Source of the DNA: Comamonadaceae bacterium 2FH
Lineage (GTDB): Bacteria > Pseudomonadota > Gammaproteobacteria > Burkholderiales > Burkholderiaceae_C
Reading direction: 5' to 3'
DNA length: 64,000 nucleotides
Assembly (NCBI GenBank): GCA_005503335.1
Contig: SCMQ01000003.1
Span: forward strand, 124,001 to 188,000
The notes beneath the pieces are model-generated. The model was not told where the DNA came from, did not search any database, and saw nothing but the letters and a program-made list of their open reading frames with translations. The translations under genes and the position numbers were made by a program. Position 1 is the stretch's first letter. Each line of letters starts with the position of its first letter. Positions 27,652 to 35,540 of this stretch are shown here, one piece after another.

Positions 27652-27751
27652 GTCATGGCGAGGCGCGCAGCCTTCAGCTGCGAGGCCGAAGGCCGTGGCG
27701 GGCGCGGCAATCCACGGTGGATCGCCGCGCCCCTGCGGGGCTCGCGATGAC
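27652..27751. repeat. REP-like palindromic repeat, copy 1
   Basis: A block that opens GTCATGGCGAGGCGCGCAG and closes GGGGCTCGCGATGAC, with the central dyad CAATCCACGGTGGATCG. It matches the general layout of GTCATTGCGAG...GCAATCC...CTCGCAATGAC repeats common in many proteobacteria. It sits directly behind the dehydrogenase stop and may end or stabilise the long protocatechuate transcript. Confidence 0.65.
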
Positions 27752-27771
27752 GATCCAGCGCGCCCGCTCCC

Positions 27772-27845
27772 GTCATTGCGAGGCGGCGCAGCCGCCGTGG
27801 CAATCCATGATGGATCGCCACGCCGCTTGCGGGGCTCGCGATGAC
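27772..27845. repeat. REP-like palindromic repeat, copy 2
   Basis: Begins GTCATTGCGAGGCGGCGC, has the centre CAATCCATGATGGATCG and closes CTCGCGATGAC. It is the same element as the preceding copy but about 25 bases shorter, in the same orientation and 20 bases downstream. The tandem pair occupies most of the 257-base gap before the aldo/keto reductase. Confidence 0.65.
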
Positions 27846-27906
27846 GCATGATTCCACGGCTCCATCCTCGCGGCTGGAGCCGTTGCCGTTTTCAGGAGAT
27901 CTTTCG

Positions 27907-28911
27907 ATGCAACAACGCAAACTCGGCCCCTTCAGCGTCAGCGCCATCGGCCTGGGCTGCATGAACCTCAGCCACGCCTACGGCGCGCCGCCCTCGCCCG
28001 AGCAGGGCGAGCAGCTCCTGCTGGCCGCGCTGGACGCCGGCGTGACCCATTTCGACACCGCCGCCCTGTACGGCTTCGGCGCCAACGAAACCCTGGTCGG
28101 CAAGGTGCTGTCGCCGCACCGCAGCCGCTTCACCCTGGCCAGCAAATGCGGCATGAGCGGCGTGGACCTCAATGGCGACGGCAAGCCCGTGCGCGTGATC
28201 GACGGCCGGCCCGAAACCATCAAGGCCACCTGCGAGGCCGCGCTCAAGCGGCTGCGCACCGAGGTGATCGACCTCTACTACCTGCACCGCTGGGACAAGA
28301 AGCTGCCCATAGAGGACAGCGTGGGCGCGCTGGCCGACCTGGTGCGCGAGGGCAAGATCCGCAGCATAGGCCTGTCCGAAGTCTCGGCCGCCACCATACG
28401 CAAGGCCCACGCCGTGCACCCCGTCGCCGCCGTGCAGACCGAGTACTCGCTGTGGACGCGCAACCCCGAGATCGCCGTACTCGACACCTGTCGCGAACTC
28501 GGCATCAGCTTCGTCGCCTTCAGCCCGGTGGCGCGCGGCTTCCTCACGGGCGCGCCGCCCGACGTGGCTGCGTTCGAAGCCAAGGACATCCGCCGCGCCA
28601 TGCCGCGCTTTGCGCCCCAGAACTACGCGCAGAACCTCAGGCTGCTGGACGGCTACCAGGCCATCGCGCGCGAAGTCGGCTGCACCCCGGCCCAGCTGGC
28701 CCTGGCCTGGCTGCTGCACCAGGGCCAGGACATCCTGCCGATTCCCGGCACCACGCGGGTCGACCACCTGCTGGACGACCTGGGCGCGGTCAACGTCAAG
28801 CTCGACGCCGCGGTGCTCGCGCGCCTCGATGCGCTGATCAACCAGAACACCGTGGTCGGCAGCCGCTACAACGACCAGGGCAACAGCGAGGTCGATACCG
28901 AGACCTTCTGA
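27907..28911 (+). CDS. aldo/keto reductase
   Basis: 334-residue NADPH-dependent reductase, (beta/alpha)8 barrel. The catalytic tetrad is visible: Asp and Tyr in HFDTAALYGFGANE, Lys in LASKCGMSG, and His in YYLHRWDKK; the nucleotide-binding end is PIPGTTRVDHLLDDLGA. The start at 27907 has CAGGAG upstream; an upstream in-frame ATG lies inside the repeat. Twenty bases later a Gfo/Idh/MocA gene begins, probably in the same transcript. The substrate is unknown; a link to the ring-cleavage pathway is not shown. Confidence 0.88.
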   Translation: MQQRKLGPFSVSAIGLGCMNLSHAYGAPPSPEQGEQLLLAALDAGVTHFDTAALYGFGANETLVGKVLSPHRSRFTLASKCGMSGVDLNGDGKPVRVIDGRPETIKATCEAALKRLRTEVIDLYYLHRWDKKLPIEDSVGALADLVREGKIRSIGLSEVSAATIRKAHAVHPVAAVQTEYSLWTRNPEIAVLDTCRELGISFVAFSPVARGFLTGAPPDVAAFEAKDIRRAMPRFAPQNYAQNLRLLDGYQAIAREVGCTPAQLALAWLLHQGQDILPIPGTTRVDHLLDDLGAVNVKLDAAVLARLDALINQNTVVGSRYNDQGNSEVDTETF

Positions 28912-28930
28912 CGCCCCATACACTCCCGCC

Positions 28931-29977
28931 ATGACCACCACACCCACCCGTACCCAACCCCTGCGCATAGGCATCCTAGGCTGCGCCAACATCGCCAAGC
29001 AGTTCGCGCGCGACGTGCAGCCCAGCGCGGCCGTCCAGATCGTGGCCGTCGCCAGCCGCGACGCCGACAAGGCCGCCGCCTTCGCCGCCGCCCAGGGCAT
29101 AGCACGCCACCACGCCAGCTACGAAGCCCTGCTGGCCGACCCCGAGGTCGACGCCGTCTACATCCCCCTGCCCAACAGCCTGCACGCCGAATGGGCGGTC
29201 AAGGCCGCCGAGGCCGGCAAGCATGTGCTGTGCGAAAAGCCCCTGGCCCTGGGCCGGGCCGAGGCGCAGACCATGTTCGACGCCGCGCGGCGCCACCACG
29301 TCATGCTGCTCGAGGCCTACCCCTGGTGGTTCCAGCCCCAGACCGGCGACATGCTGGCGCTGCTGCAGCAAGGCGCCATCGGCGAGCTGCGCTCGGTGCA
29401 GGCCAGCTTCGGCTTCACCGTGGGCAACCCGCAGACCAACATCCGCCTGAAGCCCGAGCTGGGCGGCGGCGCGCTGCTCGACGCCGGCAGCTACACGCTG
29501 AGCCTGATCCGCCTGGTCATGGGCAGCGCGCCCGAGCGCGTGCTGGCCGACGCCAGCTGGTCCGACTCGGGCGTGGACATCAGCCTCGTGGCCACGCTGC
29601 ATTTCGCCGACGGCCGGCGCGCCCAGCTGTCCTGCGCCATGGACGCGGCCAACCACCGCCGCGCCACCCTGGTCGGCAGCCAGGGCACGATGGAGACCGA
29701 GTACCTCAACCACACCAGCGACGGCGCCGGCCATCCCTGGGGCTACCTGCCCAGCCAGCTGCGCTTGCGCCGCGGCATCGCCAACAGCATCCCCTTCGAG
29801 GAGATCCGCTCTCCCAGCGGCAGCGGCTTCCGCTTCTGTGCCGAGGCCTTCGCCAAGGTGGTCGCCGAGCAGGATTTCGACGCCATAGCCCGTGCCGCCG
29901 CCGCCAGCCTGGACATTGCGGCCACGCTGGAGGCGATCGCGCGTAGCGCGCGCGAGGGCAGGGCGGTGGCGGTTTAG
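28931..29977 (+). CDS. Gfo/Idh/MocA family oxidoreductase
   Basis: 348 residues. Rossmann motif GILGCANIAKQFARDV (about residues 14-29) and the catalytic family motif LCEKPLAL (Glu-Lys-Pro) near residue 99. The C-terminal half carries GGGALLDAGSYTLSL, as in trans-1,2-dihydrobenzene-1,2-diol dehydrogenase-like members. It follows the aldo/keto reductase by 19 bases. A sugar, polyol or dihydrodiol substrate is possible; none can be assigned. Confidence 0.85.
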   Translation: MTTTPTRTQPLRIGILGCANIAKQFARDVQPSAAVQIVAVASRDADKAAAFAAAQGIARHHASYEALLADPEVDAVYIPLPNSLHAEWAVKAAEAGKHVLCEKPLALGRAEAQTMFDAARRHHVMLLEAYPWWFQPQTGDMLALLQQGAIGELRSVQASFGFTVGNPQTNIRLKPELGGGALLDAGSYTLSLIRLVMGSAPERVLADASWSDSGVDISLVATLHFADGRRAQLSCAMDAANHRRATLVGSQGTMETEYLNHTSDGAGHPWGYLPSQLRLRRGIANSIPFEEIRSPSGSGFRFCAEAFAKVVAEQDFDAIARAAAASLDIAATLEAIARSAREGRAVAV

Positions 29978-30052
29978 GGCGGGCGGCCAAGCTCCAGCCG
30001 GCCGCCTCAGGCGTGGCGCCTTGCGGCCACTCTGTTTTTGTTTTACATTCTG

Positions 30053-30071
30053 TATTCGCGATTTGCGAATA
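30053..30071. promoter_or_regulatory. perfect inverted repeat just upstream of the AbiE-like pair
   Basis: TATTCGC (30053-30059) and GCGAATA (30065-30071) are perfect inverted arms around GATTT, ending 7 bases before the start codon of the winged-helix gene. The A/T-rich stretch before it (TTTTTGTTTTACA, about 30034-30046) would fit the promoter. AbiEi-type antitoxins repress their own operon through inverted repeats at this place, so this is a likely autoregulatory operator (inference). Confidence 0.55.
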
Positions 30072-30078
30072 TTGAATC

Positions 30079-30753
30079 ATGGCCCAGCTCAAACCTCAAG
30101 ACTTTCTGGTCGCCCTCAAGCTCGTGGCCTGGGGTAGTCGGCGCTGGACCTATGCCAGCCTGGCGCAGGCCCTGGGCTTGAGCGCTTCCGAAGCCCATGC
30201 CTGCATCAGGCGCGGCTTGCAGGCCGGCTTGCTGGTAGACAACGCGCTGCTGGTGCCGCCCGACTCGGTGCCGATGGGCGTGCAGGAGCCGGCGGCAGGG
30301 TATCGGGTGCATACGCGGCCGCGCCGTGCCCGGCTGCAGGTGGGTGAGGCGCCGGACCGGCCGACTGACAACCCGGCGCATGTGAACGCGCGCCATCTGG
30401 CCGAGTTCGCCCTGCATGGCGCCAAGTACGCCTTCTTCGCCGAGCGCCTGCCGGTGGCGCTGGGCGTGCCCACCAGTCACAGCGCCCCGGCGTTCGCCAA
30501 TGTCTTCGTGCCAGGCTCGGACGCCTGGGTCTGGCCCCATCCGCAGGGCACGGTGCGCGGCCAGGGGCTGATGCCGCTGCACCCGAGCGTGCCCTATGCC
30601 GCCATGCAGGACGAAAAGCTTTACGAGATGCTGGCGCTGTTCGACGCCTTGCGCGTGGGGCGCGCGCGCGAGCGCGGCATGGCCATGGAGCGGCTGCCCG
30701 CGTTGATCTACCCTGAGGGGCCTGCGCCTGAGAAGAGGTCCATGCATGGCTGA
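30079..30753 (+). CDS. winged-helix protein, putative antitoxin/regulator of AbiE-like pair
   Basis: 224 residues. The N-terminal 55 residues read as a helix-turn-helix (WTYASLAQALGLSASEAHACIRRGLQAGLL). The remainder contains a conserved-looking block, LHGAKYAFFAERLPVALGVPTSHSAPA, and a helical end YEMLALFDALRVGRARERGMA. I do not recognise a named family. It has no clear Shine-Dalgarno and sits right behind a perfect inverted repeat. It overlaps the nucleotidyltransferase gene by 8 bases, so the two are coupled. A DNA-binding antitoxin in an AbiE-like system is the best hypothesis. Confidence 0.6.
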   Translation: MAQLKPQDFLVALKLVAWGSRRWTYASLAQALGLSASEAHACIRRGLQAGLLVDNALLVPPDSVPMGVQEPAAGYRVHTRPRRARLQVGEAPDRPTDNPAHVNARHLAEFALHGAKYAFFAERLPVALGVPTSHSAPAFANVFVPGSDAWVWPHPQGTVRGQGLMPLHPSVPYAAMQDEKLYEMLALFDALRVGRARERGMAMERLPALIYPEGPAPEKRSMHG

Positions 30754-31435
30754 CCCGAACCTGGCACTGCTCACCCAGATGGCGTTGGCCATGGGGCCGC
30801 TGCGCGGACAGGTCGTGTTCGTGGGTGGCTGTGCCACGGGCCTGCTGCTCACGCAGCCGGAGGTGGCCGAGGTGCGCGCCACGGAAGACGTGGACGCGAT
30901 CGTGGAGGTGTTTACCTTGGCGGCCTACCACCAACTGGCCGAGGTACTGATGGCACAGGGCTTTCGCCAAACCATGGAGGCCAGCACGCCGCCGTTCCGC
31001 TGGTATTGGAACCGCATGCAGCTGGACCTGGTGCCGCTGGAAGAGAGCGTGATGGGCTTTGCCAACCGTTGGTACAGACCCGCCTTCGCGGCCGCCGTGA
31101 CCACCGAGCTGGCGCCTGGTCTGCCGCTGCGGCATCTGTCAGCCCCTTACTTCATGGCCACCAAGCTCGAGGCATTCAAGGATCGTGGCCAGAATGATCC
31201 GTATCTCAGCCATGACCTCGAGGATGTCATCACTGTGGTCGATGGGCGGGCCGAGGCGGTGGGCGAATTGGCCGACGCTCCTGCGGACGTGGCGGACTTT
31301 GTCGCCGAAACGCTGCGTGGGGTACTGGCTCACCCGGATTTCCTCAATGTGCTCCCCGGCCTGGTGTCGGAGCCTGCGCGCAGCGGTCTCGTGCTGCAGC
31401 GACTCCGGCAGATGGCCGCCTTGGCCGGGCACTGA
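30746..31435 (+). CDS. AbiEii-like nucleotidyltransferase, putative toxin
   Basis: 229 residues with the minimal nucleotidyltransferase fold. The motif VGGCATGLLL (residues 26-35) holds the Gly-Gly pair, TEDVD holds Asp48 and Asp50, and the third carboxylate is Asp94 in MQLDLVP. Downstream, MATKLEAFKDRGQNDPYLSH and DLEDV match the Lys...Asp region of AbiEii/MenT-type toxins. All predicted catalytic residues are intact. Known relatives transfer nucleotides to tRNA or other targets and are neutralised by a winged-helix partner, as encoded here immediately upstream. Target and toxicity are inference. Confidence 0.7.
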   Translation: MADPNLALLTQMALAMGPLRGQVVFVGGCATGLLLTQPEVAEVRATEDVDAIVEVFTLAAYHQLAEVLMAQGFRQTMEASTPPFRWYWNRMQLDLVPLEESVMGFANRWYRPAFAAAVTTELAPGLPLRHLSAPYFMATKLEAFKDRGQNDPYLSHDLEDVITVVDGRAEAVGELADAPADVADFVAETLRGVLAHPDFLNVLPGLVSEPARSGLVLQRLRQMAALAGH

Positions 31436-31483
31436 CACCTTCAGCACAGCCCGTCCTGAACCGTTTGGGTATAAACGAAGGCT

Positions 31484-32239
31484 ATGCCATCTCCCACCCG
31501 CTCCCTCAAGCTCACCGGCGCCAGCAACTTCCGTGACCTCGGCGGTTACACCGGCCTGGGCGGGCAGCAGCTGCGCTGGCGGCGGCTGTTCCGCTCGGAC
31601 CATCTGGCCGGCCTGACGGAGGAGGATACGCAGCGGCTGACGGCGCTGGGCCTCACCCGCGCCTTCGACCTGCGCGGCGTGAGCGAGCGCGCGGCCGTGC
31701 CCTACGAGCTGCCGGGCGTGGCGCAGCACGCGCTGCCGATCGAGCCCACCGTGGTGCAGGGCATGAAGGACTTGCTGGACGCGGGTCACCAGGTGACGGC
31801 GAATGACACCGTGCGCCTGATGCAGCAGACCTACCGCGCCTTCGTGCACGACAACGCCCACCGCTTTACCGAGCTGTTCGGCCACCTGCTCGAGAGCGAC
31901 GCGCCCCTGGTGATCCACTGCACGGCGGGCAAGGACCGCACCGGCTTCGCCGCCGCGCTGATCCTGCTGGCCCTGGGGGTGCCGCGCCCCGTGGTGATGC
32001 GCGACTACCTTCTGACCAACGAGCTGTTCCGCATGCCGCCGCTGCCGCCCGGGCGCACGCCGCCCGAGGTGATGCAGGTGCTGTGGCGCGTGCAGGAAGA
32101 CTTCCTCGAGGCCGCGCTGCAAGCCGTCGAGGCCGACTACGGTGGCGTGGACCGCTACTTCAAGGAGTCTTTGCGCCTGGGCGAGCGCGAGCGCCAGCGG
32201 CTGGCGCAGCTCTACCTCGAGCCGCCCGTCCTACCCTGA
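31484..32239 (+). CDS. tyrosine-protein phosphatase (IphP/SIW14-like DSP fold)
   Basis: 251 residues. The phosphatase loop HCTAGKDRTG carries the nucleophile Cys146 and Arg152 in CX5R form, preceded by the N-terminal signature GASNFRDLGGY and SDHLAGLTEEDTQRL. This is the bacterial tyrosine/lipid phosphatase family (Y_phosphatase3). There is no signal peptide. It starts 48 bases after the nucleotidyltransferase stop, on the same strand. A functional link to it is unproven. Confidence 0.88.
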   Translation: MPSPTRSLKLTGASNFRDLGGYTGLGGQQLRWRRLFRSDHLAGLTEEDTQRLTALGLTRAFDLRGVSERAAVPYELPGVAQHALPIEPTVVQGMKDLLDAGHQVTANDTVRLMQQTYRAFVHDNAHRFTELFGHLLESDAPLVIHCTAGKDRTGFAAALILLALGVPRPVVMRDYLLTNELFRMPPLPPGRTPPEVMQVLWRVQEDFLEAALQAVEADYGGVDRYFKESLRLGERERQRLAQLYLEPPVLP

Positions 32240-32321
32240 CAATCTGGTAGCCTGCCTTACAACCAGTCGGTGCGCCCAGGGATGGATAGGGCGTGAGGGC
32301 CAAATGGATGGGAGAGGAACA

Positions 32322-33101
32322 ATGAAACATGCCGAAGAGCGTTCGCCATTGGAGCGCGCCGCGCCACTGCGTGTGCCGGGCCAGTCGCTAACGGACGAGT
32401 TGGACGACGTGGTATATGACCATGTGTTGTCGCCACTGTTTCTCGCAGTGTCCATGGCACTGCTCGCCGTGCTTGAGTGGTGGCGGTACGTGAGCGACGC
32501 GAAACCTTCGCCATGGGTATTCACCGCTGCGGCGGTTGCGACCTTTCTGTATGCGGTGTTCAAGGTCCGGCGCACGCGAAGGCGGATTCGGCTGCTCAAG
32601 CTGGGTCGTGATGGCGAACGGGTCGTGGCCCAGTATCTCGAGTGGTTCAGAACTTCAGGCTTTTTTGTTTTCCATGACGTGCCTAGCGGCGATGCCAACC
32701 TGGACCATGTGTTGATCGGCCCGCGTGGTGTCTTCTCCATAGAAACAAAAACGCTTTCCAAACCGCGGCGCGGTGATTGCAAAGTGTCCGTGGTGAATGG
32801 CGTGGTGCTGGCCAATGGCCGGAAGCTGGACCGCGATCCGCTGGTACAGGCCAAGGCCCAAGCGGGCTGGCTTCGCAGCTTCTTAACTGGAAGCCGGTTT
32901 GATGTGTCGGTGTGGCCTGTGGTGCTTTTCCCAGGCTGGTTTGTCAGCCCGTTCGATTCGAAAGGCGTTGGCGCGTGGGTGCTTGAGCCGAAGGCCTTGA
33001 ACAAGTTTATTGAGAACGAGCCCGAGCGCTATACGCGCGAGCAAGTGCAGGCGATGGCCTCCGCGCTGAGCAGCTACATCAGGATGCAGAACGAAAAGTA
33101 G
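32322..33101 (+). CDS. membrane-anchored NERD-domain protein
   Basis: 259 residues. Two hydrophobic segments near residues 41-63 and 70-86 (PLFLAVSMALLAVLEWW and VFTAAAVATFLYAVFKV) anchor the protein. A nuclease-related NERD domain follows (about residues 95-200), with LDHVLIGPRGVFSIETKT carrying the Asp and Glu-x-Lys of the PD-(D/E)XK-like core. The start at 32322 has GAGAGG 6 bases upstream. Base composition is visibly less GC-rich than the neighbours and codon use differs, suggesting acquisition. Cellular role unknown; NERD proteins have been linked to DNA processing. Confidence 0.75.
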   Translation: MKHAEERSPLERAAPLRVPGQSLTDELDDVVYDHVLSPLFLAVSMALLAVLEWWRYVSDAKPSPWVFTAAAVATFLYAVFKVRRTRRRIRLLKLGRDGERVVAQYLEWFRTSGFFVFHDVPSGDANLDHVLIGPRGVFSIETKTLSKPRRGDCKVSVVNGVVLANGRKLDRDPLVQAKAQAGWLRSFLTGSRFDVSVWPVVLFPGWFVSPFDSKGVGAWVLEPKALNKFIENEPERYTREQVQAMASALSSYIRMQNEK

Positions 33102-33188
33102 GACTCGCGCAGTCCGAAAGCTGCCAAGTTGAGAGAGATCGGCGGCGGTCTCACGGTGCGACGGGGCCGCAATCACTCTTGCCGCCCG

Positions 33189-33308
33189 TCAGTCCGCTGC
33201 AGCCTTGAACGCCGCGCTTGCATGGGCGCGCTCGCTGTGCAGCATGTACAGACCCGCGCCCAGCAGCAGCGCGATGCCGACCCAGGCCAGGCCGTTCGGT
33301 AGTTCGCC
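33189..33308 (-). pseudogene. C-terminal remnant of an EamA/DMT-family transporter
   Basis: The minus strand reads GELPNGLAWVGIALLLGAGL then YMLHSERAHASAAFKAAAD and a stop: the last membrane helix and tail typical of EamA (drug/metabolite transporter) proteins. There is no start and no upstream part; instead it begins at the base after the TAG of the LysR gene, in the same reading frame. It looks like what is left after a deletion joined the LysR gene to the end of a former transporter gene. Confidence 0.65.
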
Positions 33309-34235
33309 CTAGCCAGCACCAACGGCACCCTGTGCCGCCATCACCGGCCCCACCACCCCCTCCAGCTGCCCCCTCAGCCACCGGTGCGCCGCGTCCTGCT
33401 GGTGCCTCAGGTGCCAGACCATGTACATGGGCATGGGGGGGCAGGGCAGGGGCACTTTGACGCTGGCCAGGCCGCGCAGCAGGCCGGTCTGCAGCAGGCC
33501 GGGGGCAGTGGCCAGCAGGTCGCTGCTGCGCAGAAAGGCCGGCAGGCCGGCAAAGCCCGGCACCATGACGGCGAAGCGGCGCTGCACGCCGCGTGCGGCG
33601 AGCAGCTGGTCCAGGTCCAGCGGGCGGCGCGGCTCGTAGAGTACGGTCACATGGTCGGCCGCCAGGTAGTCCGCCCGCGTTCTTGGCGCGGTGCGCACGG
33701 CCGGGTCGTAGAACACGCGGTAGCGGTCCTCGAACAAGCGCTTTTGCAGGATGTCGCTGCCCTCGGGCGGGCGCGGGCTGATGACCAGCTGGCAATGCTC
33801 GTGGCGCAGCATCTCCAGCGTGGGCACGTCCGAGGGGATGACGCGCAGCGCCACGCCGGGCGCCTGGGCGCGCAGGCGCGCCATCAGCGGCGGCAGCAGC
33901 ACATCGCGCTGGAAGTCGTTGGCCGCGATGGTGAAGCTGGTCTGCCAGCGCCCCGGGTCGAAATCGCCCGAGCGCGCGAAGCGCTCCATCTGGCCGAGCA
34001 GCTCGCGCGCCTCGCCGGCCAGCGCCTCGGCGCGCGCGGTGGCCACGATGCCGCGGCCTGACTTGACGAACAGGGCGTCGCCGGTGATGGCGCGCAGCTT
34101 GTCCAGCAGGTGGCTCACGGCGGATTGGGTGACGCCCAGGCGCTGCGCCGCGCCGGTGATGGAGCCGGCTTCCACCACCGCCACTAGCAGCTGCAGCAGG
34201 CGGCCGTCCAGGTCTGACCAATCGAATTTGCTCAT
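33309..34235 (-). CDS. LysR-family regulator divergent from orphan LigAB-type dioxygenase
   Basis: 308 residues from the ATG at 34235 (MSKFDWSDLDGRLLQLLVAV); an ATG 5 codons upstream is also possible and neither has a strong ribosome site. Winged helix in residues 1-65 (VVEAGSITGAAQRLGVTQSA). The substrate domain follows and resembles the NodD/PcpR-like subgroup (AANDFQRDVLLPPL). It faces the second dioxygenase pair across 86 bases and probably controls it. Its C-terminus abuts the transporter remnant, so the last residues may not be ancestral. Confidence 0.85.
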   Translation of the reverse strand: MSKFDWSDLDGRLLQLLVAVVEAGSITGAAQRLGVTQSAVSHLLDKLRAITGDALFVKSGRGIVATARAEALAGEARELLGQMERFARSGDFDPGRWQTSFTIAANDFQRDVLLPPLMARLRAQAPGVALRVIPSDVPTLEMLRHEHCQLVISPRPPEGSDILQKRLFEDRYRVFYDPAVRTAPRTRADYLAADHVTVLYEPRRPLDLDQLLAARGVQRRFAVMVPGFAGLPAFLRSSDLLATAPGLLQTGLLRGLASVKVPLPCPPMPMYMVWHLRHQQDAAHRWLRGQLEGVVGPVMAAQGAVGAG

Positions 34236-34321
34236 GAATCTGATGATCATTCATCGGTTTATTTCTGGCAATGAGGGCGGAATACTGGGTGCCTGACACA
34301 GCTCAAACACAGGAGAAAAAG

Positions 34322-34672
34322 GTGAGCCATCCACTGCCCGAGATTCCCGGCACCACGCCTTTCGACGGCGCGCAGGCGCGCAAGGGCTATGCGCTGAACA
34401 AGATGTGCTTTTCGTTCAACGACGAGGCCAACCGCAAGGCTTTCGTCGCCGACGAGGAGGCCTACATGAAGCAGTACGGGCTGACCGAGTCCCAGGCCGC
34501 GGCGATCCGCGCGCGCAATGTGCTGCAGCTGATCGCGGCCGGCGGCAACGCCTACTACCTGGCCAAGTTCGCCGGGATCTTCGGGCTGGACATGCAGGAC
34601 ATAGGCGCCCAGCAGACCGGCATGAGCAAGGAAGCATTCAAGGCCAAGCTGCGCGCGGCCGCCTATCAATAA
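34322..34672 (+). CDS. LigA-type extradiol dioxygenase small subunit (second copy)
   Basis: 116 residues from a GTG at 34322 chosen because AGGAG (34311-34315) is 6 bases upstream; an in-frame ATG at 34271 has no such site. The sequence PEIPGTTPFDGAQARKGYAL and LIAAGGNAYYLAKFAGIFG clearly match the LigA family. It lacks the long C-terminal tail of the operon copy. It is followed 17 bases later by the catalytic subunit. Confidence 0.88.
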   Translation: MSHPLPEIPGTTPFDGAQARKGYALNKMCFSFNDEANRKAFVADEEAYMKQYGLTESQAAAIRARNVLQLIAAGGNAYYLAKFAGIFGLDMQDIGAQQTGMSKEAFKAKLRAAAYQ

Positions 34673-34689
34673 GCAGGAGCACCCACAGC

Positions 34690-35538
34690 ATGGCAACACT
34701 CATCGGCGGCCTCGGCACCTCCCACATTCCCGCCATCGGCGGCGCGATCCACAAGGGCCTGCAGCAGGACCCGTACTGGAAGCCCTTCTTCGACGGCTTC
34801 CCGCCCATCCGCGACTGGCTGGGCCAGAAGCAGCCCGACGTGGTGGTGATGTTCTACAACGACCACGGCCTGAACTTCTTCCTCGACAAGATGCCGACCT
34901 TCGCCATCGGCGCGGCGCCCGAGTACAACAACGCCGACGAGGGCTGGGGCATTCCCACGCTGCCGCCGTTCAAGGGCGAGCTGGACCTGTCCTGGCATTT
35001 GATCGACCAGCTGATAGCCAAGGAGTTCGACGTCGTGACCTGCCAGGAGATGCTGGTCGACCACGCCTGCACCCTGCCGCTCAAGCTGTTCTGGCCCGAG
35101 GGCGACTGCCCGGTCACCGTGGTGCCGGTCTGCATCAACACCGTGCAGTTCCCGCTGCCCTCGGCCAAGCGCTGCTACGCCCTGGGCAAGGCGGTGGGCG
35201 AGGCCATCCAGTCCTGGGACAGCGACAAGAAGGTGGCGGTGATCGCCTCGGGCGGCCTCTCGCACCAGCTCGACGGCGAGCGCGCCGGCTTCATCAACAA
35301 GGCCTTCGACCTGCAGTTCATCGACAGCCTGGAGTCCAACCCCGAGTGGGCCACGCGCTTTTCCATCCACGAGCTGGTGGAGAAGACCGGCACCCAGGGC
35401 GTGGAGCTGTTGATGTGGCTGGCCATGCGCGGCGCGCTGGGCGCGGCGGGCGGCGCCCAGCTGCGCCGCGTGAGCGGCAACTACCACATACCGATCTCCA
35501 ACACGGCCACCGCGGTGCTGGCGCTGGAGAGCGTTTAG
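34690..35538 (+). CDS. LigB-type extradiol dioxygenase catalytic subunit (second copy, substrate unknown)
   Basis: 282 residues, class III extradiol dioxygenase. His12 (LGTSHIPAIG), FYNDHGLNFF, the acid/base histidine in GGLSHQLDGE and the Glu of GVELLMWL are all present, so catalysis is expected. It is clearly diverged from the operon LigB. With its own LysR gene it forms a separate unit without the downstream dehydrogenase, lactonase or hydratase. Gallate, 3-O-methylgallate or another catechol acid are candidates (inference). Confidence 0.88.
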   Translation: MATLIGGLGTSHIPAIGGAIHKGLQQDPYWKPFFDGFPPIRDWLGQKQPDVVVMFYNDHGLNFFLDKMPTFAIGAAPEYNNADEGWGIPTLPPFKGELDLSWHLIDQLIAKEFDVVTCQEMLVDHACTLPLKLFWPEGDCPVTVVPVCINTVQFPLPSAKRCYALGKAVGEAIQSWDSDKKVAVIASGGLSHQLDGERAGFINKAFDLQFIDSLESNPEWATRFSIHELVEKTGTQGVELLMWLAMRGALGAAGGAQLRRVSGNYHIPISNTATAVLALESV

Positions 35539-35540
35539 CC

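Noticed and set aside
34235-34253. TGAAT...ATTCA inverted repeat as a LysR operator before the second dioxygenase
   Set aside because: Arms are only 5 bases with a 9-base centre and the site overlaps the uncertain start codon; too weak to list as a regulatory site.
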